Assembly: GCA_934631995.1 (NCBI GenBank)
Contig: CAKTYF010000088.1
Location: 1 to 8,062, forward strand
Direction of reading: 5' to 3'
Length of the DNA: 8,062 nt
Source of the DNA: an uncultured Eggerthellaceae bacterium
GTDB taxonomy: Bacteria > Actinomycetota > Coriobacteriia > Coriobacteriales > Eggerthellaceae
A model generated the notes under the pieces. It made no database searches. It was not told the origin of the DNA and was given only the letters and a program-made list of their open reading frames with translations. Position 1 is the stretch's first letter. Every line of letters begins with the position of its first letter. Shown one piece after another: positions 1 through 4,519 of the stretch. Position numbers and translations under genes: made by a program.

Positions 1-1
1 C

Positions 2-400
2 CGCGAGAAGCGCCACCGCGAACGCATGGAAACTACATACGGCGTCGGCTGCCTGTTCGGGGAACGGCCGTTCGAGGACGCCCGAGACCGCCTCCGGCGG
101 ATCGAGGCGCAATGCCGGGACGAGCAGGACGAGGTGCGGCAGTGGATCGACGGCGTGACGGACAGCATGACACGGCGGGCGCTGCGGCTGCGGGTTCGGC
201 TGCGGATTCAGCAACGAGCACCGCTTGTTCTGGAGCAGCCTGCGCGGCTGCGGGCGCAGGGACCGATTGCGGCGCTACCGGCTCAGAGGAAATGGGGGGG
301 TCAAAGCCGGTGCGGCTCCATCGGCTGGTGCGCCGGACGCATCGGCGGCCTGCGCAAACGCCGAAACCGGGGAAAGCCCCAGCGCCAACACGGCCGATAG
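2..400 (+). pseudogene. Left-truncated phage-type small regulator remnant (DUF1492/RinA/ArpU-like), 3' end replaced
   Basis: The frame is open from the left edge, so the true start may lie outside the window; the first ATG inside is at 26 and has no good ribosome binding site. From there to about base 185 the translation looks like a real protein: a charged helix (FEDARDRLRRIEAQCRDEQ), then an IDGVTDS.TRRALRLRV segment. That arrangement recalls small phage proteins related to sigma region 4 (DUF1492, RinA, ArpU), in which a helix of this kind ends in an LxLRY-like motif before a DNA-binding helix-turn-helix. Beyond about 185 the expected helix-turn-helix is absent; the frame instead runs antisense through an Ala/Pro-rich gene on the other strand and stops at 398-400. 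Heavy use of CGG for arginine differs from the CGC-rich genes further right. I read it as a fragment of an integrated element. The family assignment is an inference from pattern only. Confidence 0.4.
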
Positions 401-445
401 AAGGACGTTCGCGGTTCTCCGCAAACCAGGAGATTGCTTTTTCAT
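170..445 (-). pseudogene. 5' fragment of a secreted Ala/Pro-rich protein gene, frameshifted at a C7 run
   Basis: The ATG at 443-445 is preceded on the minus strand by AGAGGTGG with about 3 bases between, a strong ribosome binding site. The product begins MKKQSPGLRRTANVLLSAV and continues with a hydrophobic core ending in SAFA before QAADAS: a textbook Sec signal peptide with a signal peptidase I site after AFA. The mature part starts as a disordered Ala/Pro-rich linker. In this frame translation ends at base 275, soon after a run of seven C on the coding strand (294-300). In the neighbouring frame, directly past that run, an equally natural linker resumes (ISSEPVAPQSVPAPAAAQ). One extra C, or two fewer, would join the two. 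Around 170-200 this linker gives way to sequence that codes on the opposite strand, so the rest of the gene is missing. It could be a decayed gene or a phase-variable one cut by an insertion; the function is unknown because no domain remains. Confidence 0.6.
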
Positions 446-487
446 AGGCCACCTCTTTCGGGAAACGTCTCTGATACCACACCATGC

Positions 488-546
488 AGTATACAGGCCG
501 TTACCGCCCCGCATCGAGCGCGAAAGAAAGATTGGGACACGTGTCC
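488..546 (-). promoter_or_regulatory. Possible promoter (-10) and palindromic operator upstream of the secreted-protein fragment
   Basis: On the minus strand TATACT (488-493) matches five of six bases of the sigma-70 -10 consensus and lies about 43 bases upstream of the ATG at 445. No good -35 hexamer is found at the expected distance. Just upstream, at 535-546, is a perfect 12-bp palindrome, GGACACGTGTCC; allowing one extra G it extends to TTGG...CCAA arms. A palindrome of this size beside a promoter is typical of a dimeric repressor or activator site, but I do not recognise the regulator. The promoter call is weak; the palindrome itself is certain. Confidence 0.3.
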
Positions 547-582
547 AACCCAAGCCCCCGATCTTGAGCCGCATGTCCCACC

Positions 583-741
583 TTGTTGACAAATTACCCC
601 ACCTTTTGTCAACAGTTCGCTGCGATTCGACGCACTGGCTGACAAGGGCTTATCGCAAAGAAACAAAAGCACAAGAAAAAACCGAGGGCAAGCAGCACCT
701 CGGATTTTTTGTTGACAAAAGGTGGGGTAATTTGTCAACAA
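583..741. repeat. Perfect 32-bp inverted repeat pair (583-614 / 710-741) enclosing 95 bp
   Basis: Bases 583-614 are the exact reverse complement of 710-741. Each arm also has internal symmetry: a 31-bp unit made of TGTTGACAAA, an asymmetric 11-bp core (TTACCCCACCT in the left copy), and TTTGTCAACA. Ten-base inverted ends around a short asymmetric core is the architecture of tyrosine-recombinase crossover sites, and two such sites in inverted orientation would make the enclosed DNA invertible. Each end also contains TTGACA, the -35 consensus, on one strand or the other. The enclosed 95 bp carry a terminator hairpin. Alternatives are a small non-autonomous transposable element (no clear target duplication seen) or a REPIN-like dispersed repeat. 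The repeat is certain; its role is inferred. Confidence 0.9.
676..710. terminator. Bidirectional rho-independent terminator inside the inverted repeat pair
   Basis: CCGAGG (682-687) pairs with CCTCGG (698-703) across a 10-base loop. On the plus strand the stem is followed by A and six T (705-710); on the minus strand it is followed by six T (complement of 676-681). It can therefore stop transcription from either side. It is not directly behind any intact gene and lies between the two arms of the 583-741 inverted repeat, abutting the right arm. Minus-strand transcription towards the secreted-protein fragment would cross it. Confidence 0.75.
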
Positions 742-803
742 TACAGTCCTGCTTCTTTCGGAAATCACCGAGCTGCAAGTCATCTTGTCGGAAAATGGGC
801 GCG

Positions 804-972
804 AATGCGCAAAATATTCCCGTTCGGGGCAGATTTAAGTGGCGTCAACCATTGTTCGCCCGATGCTTGCAGTGCGCGACCTGGGCTTTTGCAGATCGGC
901 GACAGCTTAGGCAGCGCGGTATGGACCGAAAGCACTCCCTGAGGTGCCCCGAACGGGAATATTTTGCACATT
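804..972. repeat. 28-bp inverted repeat pair (804-831 / 945-972, one mismatch) enclosing 113 bp
   Basis: AATG.GCAAAATATTCCCG.. at 804-831 recurs in reverse complement at 945-972 with one mismatch (position 808 against 968); the inner 23 bp are identical. The arm includes AATATT and the small palindrome CCCGTTCGGG. The enclosed 113 bp hold a nested hairpin, TCGCC(C)GAT (856-864) with ATCGGCGA (895-902). A hexamer TGGGCG occurs at 796-801 and directly after the right arm at 973-978, which may be a target duplication or chance in GC-rich DNA. The sequence is unrelated to the 583-741 pair. It could be a MITE, a REPIN-type repeat doublet, an invertible segment or a structured RNA. No open frame here looks like a real protein. 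Confidence 0.85.
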
Positions 973-1124
973 TGGGCGGAAAAAACGACAGCATGCCGCC
1001 ACGAAACCCAAAAGGGACGCCAGAGCCAAAAGCCAACGCGCCACGAATCCATGCGCGCACCGAACCCCCGAAGCACAGACCCTCAAAGGGGCGTCCGCCG
1101 GCAAGGGGCGAGCCGAACTGCGAC

Positions 1125-1174
1125 GCTTTGGATAAGTTGAGCGAGTTGCGGACGCGAAGAAGCATTATCCAAGC
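1125..1174. repeat. Small inverted repeat (TTGGATAA / TTATCCAA) downstream of the kinase gene
   Basis: GCTTTGGATAA (1125-1135) pairs with TTATCCAAGC (1165-1174), a 10-bp stem with one bulged T and a 29-base loop. It lies about 140 bases past the kinase stop on the minus strand and has no T tract in either direction, so it is not a typical rho-independent terminator, though it could protect an mRNA end. The rest of 973-1315 shows no convincing gene. Confidence 0.5.
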
Positions 1175-1231
1175 GGAGCCGTGAGGCGAACGCCCTCTGC
1201 CGTCGCTCCCCTTCACCGGCGAATCTGGGCG

Positions 1232-1300
1232 CCGCCGCGCCCTGCGCCAACGCACCGCCGCGACCTGCGCCAACGCGCCGCCGCACCCTTCGCTAGCCCG
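1232..1300. repeat. Degenerate 23-bp tandem repeat just past the kinase stop codon
   Basis: Three adjacent 23-bp units begin at 1232, 1255 and 1278. The first two (CCGCCGCGCCCTGCGCC plus AACGCA or similar) differ at two bases; the third is strongly diverged; a partial fourth (from 1301) runs towards the kinase stop at 1316. All strands are extremely GC-rich. It is most simply replication-slippage expansion in non-coding DNA. No function is evident. Confidence 0.6.
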
Positions 1301-1315
1301 CCGCGCCCTGCCGCG

Positions 1316-3355
1316 CTATTTCTTGGTGCGGGCTTTGCCTTTCGGGCCAATGCCGCGCTGCTTGCCTTTGGGTTCATCCTGGCTGGGGTCATACAAGGGG
1401 ATGCGGATGGTGAAGCGCGCACCTTCGCCCTTCTTCCCCTCTACCTGCACCCAACCATGATGGCGATCCACAATCTCCTTCACCACGGCAAGACCAACGC
1501 CCAAACCGCCCGTGTCGCGATTGCGGCCGGCGTCGGCACGCCAGAAGCGCGAGAACACCATGCGCGCCTCTTCCGGCGAAAGACCAATGCCGGTATCTTC
1601 CACCACAATGTCGGCCATGATTTCGCCGTGGCGCACGCGCACCGTAATGGTGCCGCCTTCGGGCGTGTAGCGCACCGCATTGGAAATGAGGTTCGCCGTG
1701 GCCTGGCGAATCATGTCGGCATCGCCTTTGATGATCACGTTTTTCTGCATTTCGTACTTGAGCGTTAGGCCGGAATCGTTTACGAACGCCTCGTGCGTTT
1801 TCACCAAGCCCGAAATCAAGTCGCCCACGTCAATGACTTCCTCTTTCATGGGGTTCGCGCGATTCTCCAAGCGCGAAAGGCGCAATAGCGCGTCAACCAA
1901 GCGGCTTAAGCGTTTGACCTCGGAGTTTACCTGATTCAAGCGATCTTCGGTGGGCTTATACACGCCATCGATCATGGCTTCAACGGTAGCCTGGATTGCC
2001 ATAAGCGGCGTGCGCAGCTCGTGCGCAACGTCGGTTGTCAGGCGGTGTTCCAGTTCGCGATCGTCTTCCACCGCCTGGGCCATGGCGTCAAACGTCCTGC
2101 CCAAACGCGCGATTTCGTCTTCGCCGGAAAGCCCTGTTCGAGCCGACAAATCGCCTTCTTTGATGGCTTTTGCCGTGCGCGAAATGGCGTTGATGGGCGA
2201 CACCAAATTGCGCGCGAACATGTAGCCGATGACGGTTGCCAGCGCAATGGCGATAATCGATGCCAGCGCCATGGCTTGATAGGAATTATCGCGGAACGTT
2301 TCATCGGCCTTGCGCAGGAAAGAGTCAGAACCGAACGACCAAATGCGCACCGAGCCAATGAACGAGCCGTCCACCGTGATATAAGAAACCGCAGCAAGCG
2401 ATGACGACTCGGGTACCAGCGACAAGTTCGTGTCCAAATCAGAGGAAACATCGGCGCCCAGCGATGAATCGTAGCGCACCGTGCCTTCGTGGTCGGTCAC
2501 CACAACGCCCACGCCCGGATACGTGGCAGAAACGTAGGAAGCAGCCACCGTCACTTGCGGCGTCCACTTGTAACCTTCGTCAACGTACGCCTGGGCAATA
2601 CGCGCCGCCGCCGCATCGGCCGTTGCGCGTGCGTTCTCGCGCGCGTAGGAATTGAAGTGATCGCCCCACACCACTGACAAAACACCCACCGCAACAAGAA
2701 GCGTCATGGCCGCGATGGCCGCAAAACTCATGGTGACGCGCGTCATGTAAGTAAGATCGCTCCAGCGGAAGCTCTCGCGCTTTTTTTTCTTCTTTTTACC
2801 GTCTTTACCTGCTGATTCATCATCAGGGAGTTCTTCGGTAAGGAACTTTGCCTCGCCGGCTCCTGCAGCGCCCGCGGCACCCGCGGCTTCCGTACCAGCA
2901 GCGCCTTCTGCCGCGCTCGCCTGCGCCGGGGCGGCACCTGCACCGCCAGCACCCGCAGCTGCGCCTGCGCCCGCATCCGTTACGCCACTTGCGGCACCGG
3001 CAGCTGCAGCGGCGGCAGCAGCGCGCGCACCCGTGGGCACGCTGGCTCCCCCGGTACCCAAAGGCGCAGATGACGACACTACGCCACTCGAATTCGGAAG
3101 CGAACACGCACTTGCCAAAGCAGCCGCCTCTTGCAAGGCGTCTTCGCCTTCACTTCCCACGCGAATGCGTCCCACGTTGATGCGCTCTGCAACAACGGGC
3201 GCCGAGGCGCTATTGCCCCATCCCAGGTTCGCTTCGGCCGCCGCAGCAGCCTGGGCCGCCGCCTCTGCAGCCGCCTGAGCTGCAAGTGCTTCGCTTTCAC
3301 ACGTGGCATCAAGAACGCGCTTGTCAGCCGCGCGCTGTTCGTCTTTGTAATTCAT
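1316..3355 (-). CDS. Membrane sensor histidine kinase with long Ala/Gly-rich cytoplasmic N-terminus
   Basis: A 679-residue kinase expected to autophosphorylate on histidine and pass phosphate to the response regulator encoded just upstream. Order: residues 1-186, a low-complexity Ala/Gly/Ser-rich cytoplasmic region (eight alanines at 112-119); a lysine cluster at 187-192; TM1 about 207-230; an extracytoplasmic sensor of about 130 residues with a PAS/PDC-like VVVTDHEGTVRYDSS stretch; TM2 about 361-380; HAMP about 381-434; HisKA with H445 in DVAHELRTP; HATPase_c with N559 in the N box, DTGIG at 587-591, FSRFWRAD at 601-608 and GGLGVGL at 616-622; then a short basic tail. All catalytic motifs are intact. 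The ATG at 3353-3355 is fixed from upstream because an in-frame TGA lies two codons before it; its ribosome binding site is weak (GGA only). The N-terminal extension is unusual for the family. The coding strand has an A8 run (2781-2788) that reads as A_AAA_AAG in frame, a possible slippage site. Ligand unknown. Confidence 0.95.
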   Translation of the reverse strand: MNYKDEQRAADKRVLDATCESEALAAQAAAEAAAQAAAAAEANLGWGNSASAPVVAERINVGRIRVGSEGEDALQEAAALASACSLPNSSGVVSSSAPLGTGGASVPTGARAAAAAAAAGAASGVTDAGAGAAAGAGGAGAAPAQASAAEGAAGTEAAGAAGAAGAGEAKFLTEELPDDESAGKDGKKKKKKRESFRWSDLTYMTRVTMSFAAIAAMTLLVAVGVLSVVWGDHFNSYARENARATADAAAARIAQAYVDEGYKWTPQVTVAASYVSATYPGVGVVVTDHEGTVRYDSSLGADVSSDLDTNLSLVPESSSLAAVSYITVDGSFIGSVRIWSFGSDSFLRKADETFRDNSYQAMALASIIAIALATVIGYMFARNLVSPINAISRTAKAIKEGDLSARTGLSGEDEIARLGRTFDAMAQAVEDDRELEHRLTTDVAHELRTPLMAIQATVEAMIDGVYKPTEDRLNQVNSEVKRLSRLVDALLRLSRLENRANPMKEEVIDVGDLISGLVKTHEAFVNDSGLTLKYEMQKNVIIKGDADMIRQATANLISNAVRYTPEGGTITVRVRHGEIMADIVVEDTGIGLSPEEARMVFSRFWRADAGRNRDTGGLGVGLAVVKEIVDRHHGWVQVEGKKGEGARFTIRIPLYDPSQDEPKGKQRGIGPKGKARTKK

Positions 3356-3431
3356 GTATCAATCCGTTACTCTGAATCGGTCCTTGCTCGCCGCACTGCG
3401 CATCAAGCAAGTCAGCGGCCCGCTGCCGCCT

Positions 3432-3518
3432 TTATTGCCGCCTTATTGCCGTCGGGCCCAACAATGCCTCTGCATCATCAGCGCCCGCCACTGCCATCTA
3501 CTACCGCCTACTACTGCC
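3432..3518. promoter_or_regulatory. Helically phased direct repeats in the regulator-kinase gap (candidate response-regulator sites)
   Basis: The 237-bp gap between regulator stop and kinase start holds two sets of tandem direct repeats. TTATTGCCG occurs at 3432-3440 and again at 3443-3451, an 11-bp period. CTACTACCGC at 3498-3507 is followed by CTACTACTGC at 3508-3517, a 10-bp period. OmpR/PhoB-family regulators typically bind direct repeats spaced about one helical turn, so these could be sites for autoregulation of the kinase gene. This is inference; nothing shows which protein binds. No convincing gene lies in the gap. Confidence 0.3.
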
Positions 3519-3592
3519 CTCTACAGCAAGCGGCGGCCCAGGCAAACCCGCAGGTCCGTCCAGTCCGCCGCCATACATGCGTTTCTTCGCGT

Positions 3593-4309
3593 TTATGCGT
3601 TTTCCGTTGACACCTTCGTGGGATCCTCAAAACGATACCCCACGCCGTGCACCGTGTGCAGCCATTTCGGGTCGCGCGGGTTGTCACCGATCTTCGCGCG
3701 CAGGTTCTTCACGTGCGAGTCAATGGTGCGTTCGTAGCCCTCGAAGTCGTAACCCAAAACCTTCTCCACCAGCTCCATACGCGAGTACACGCGGCCCGGG
3801 TAGCGGGAAAGCGTGGTGAGCAGCTTGAATTCGCTGGCGGTCAGGATGATTTCCTCACCGTTGACCAGCACTTTGTGGCCGGAAACGTCAATGGTGAGCT
3901 CGCCGAACTCCAGCACCTCGCGCTGCGGCTCGGACTCGGAATGCGCACGGCGGAACAGCGCGCGGGTACGTGCCACCAGCTCGCGCGGGCTGAACGGCTT
4001 CACCAGATAGTCGTCGGCGCCCAGCTCAAGACCGATAATGCGGTCCTCGATGCTGCCTTTTGCCGTAAGCATGATGATAGGCACATCGGACGTGTCGCGC
4101 ACCACGCGGCATACTTCTTCGCCCGAAACCTCGGGCAACATCAGGTCCAAAATGATCAAATCGAAATGATGCGCATGGAATTCGTTCAGCGCATCGCGGC
4201 CGTCGCTTACCGAGGTCACCCAATAATCGCGTTCCAGGTACGCGGCAACCGCCTCGCGAATGTCATCGTTATCCTCCACCAAGAGAATACGACGGGTTTC
4301 ATTGCTCAT
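3593..4309 (-). CDS. OmpR/PhoB-family response regulator
   Basis: A 238-residue DNA-binding response regulator. The receiver domain (about 6-120) has the acidic pair E12/D13, the phosphoacceptor D55 in ILDLMLP, T82 in MLTAKG and K104 in LVKPFSP, so it should be phosphorylatable. The winged-helix effector domain (about 133-228) has the usual TASEFKLL segment, the recognition region GYERTIDSHVKNLRAKIG and the terminal HTVHGVGYRF hairpin. I chose the ATG at 4307-4309 because AGGAGGT (4314-4320) sits four bases upstream and the conserved receiver start follows at once; the frame is open further upstream to an ATG at 4375, but that would add 22 residues unlike the family and would lie over the ribosome binding site. 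It precedes the histidine kinase on the same strand, 237 bp away, which is far for a two-component pair. It is divergent from the Tat protein gene. Target genes are unknown; MtrA- and PhoP-like regulators are among its closest-looking relatives. Confidence 0.97.
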   Translation of the reverse strand: MSNETRRILLVEDNDDIREAVAAYLERDYWVTSVSDGRDALNEFHAHHFDLIILDLMLPEVSGEEVCRVVRDTSDVPIIMLTAKGSIEDRIIGLELGADDYLVKPFSPRELVARTRALFRRAHSESEPQREVLEFGELTIDVSGHKVLVNGEEIILTASEFKLLTTLSRYPGRVYSRMELVEKVLGYDFEGYERTIDSHVKNLRAKIGDNPRDPKWLHTVHGVGYRFEDPTKVSTENA

Positions 4310-4395
4310 GATTACCTCCTGTTTCATATGTTGCGAGGCTCCTTTGGAAAATCCATGCACAGGGGGAACTTTCACCGTTACGGGCCCGCCACCCC

Positions 4396-4471
4396 TTTAT
4401 AATGGACTTTCGCGCATTTTGAAAAAAGCGCGCAAGAAGCCTCTTATTTCTTTGGGATTTATTGTAACAAT
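4396..4471. promoter_or_regulatory. Candidate divergent promoters sharing one -35 hexamer, with an adjacent palindrome
   Basis: TTGAAA at 4419-4424 can serve as a -35 on the plus strand, with TCTTAT (4442-4447) as -10 after 17 bp. Its complement, TTTCAA, can serve on the minus strand, with TATAAA (complement of 4396-4401) after 17 bp, directed at the response regulator. Just past the expected plus-strand start lies ATTGTAACAAT (4461-4471), a palindrome with 5-bp arms around one base. Each hexamer is an imperfect match and the pairing is inferred, but 17-bp spacing on both sides is notable. Gene starts lie about 87 bp (regulator, 4309) and 73 bp (Tat protein, 4520) from the -10 boxes. Confidence 0.35.
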
Positions 4472-4519
4472 CACGCGACACCGCGCCGCAAAGTGAAAAG
4501 GAAATGACACAATAAACGT

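Noticed and set aside
1128..1173. Two TTATCCAA motifs resembling DnaA boxes
   Set aside because: Only two imperfect matches in inverted orientation, with no AT-rich unwinding region, cluster of boxes or replication gene nearby; better described as an inverted repeat.
225..1184. 319-residue plus-strand open frame across the repeat region
   Set aside because: It crosses the antisense of the signal-peptide gene, both inverted repeat pairs and a terminator, has no ribosome binding site, and shows no domain pattern; its length reflects GC-rich sequence with few stops.
845..1273. 142-residue minus-strand open frame downstream of the kinase
   Set aside because: Arg/Ser/Gly-rich composition without hydrophobic core pattern, runs through an inverted repeat arm, and has no convincing start; most likely chance.
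3501..3578. 25-codon minus-strand reading frame with collagen-like GPAGLPGPP in the regulator-kinase gap
   Set aside because: Starts 14 bases past the regulator stop but lacks a ribosome binding site and is too short to judge; the Gly/Pro pattern follows from GC-rich bases.
4310..4375. Upstream start for the response regulator at 4375
   Set aside because: The extension lies over the strong AGGAGGT ribosome binding site and adds residues unlike any receiver domain; the ATG at 4309 is far better supported.
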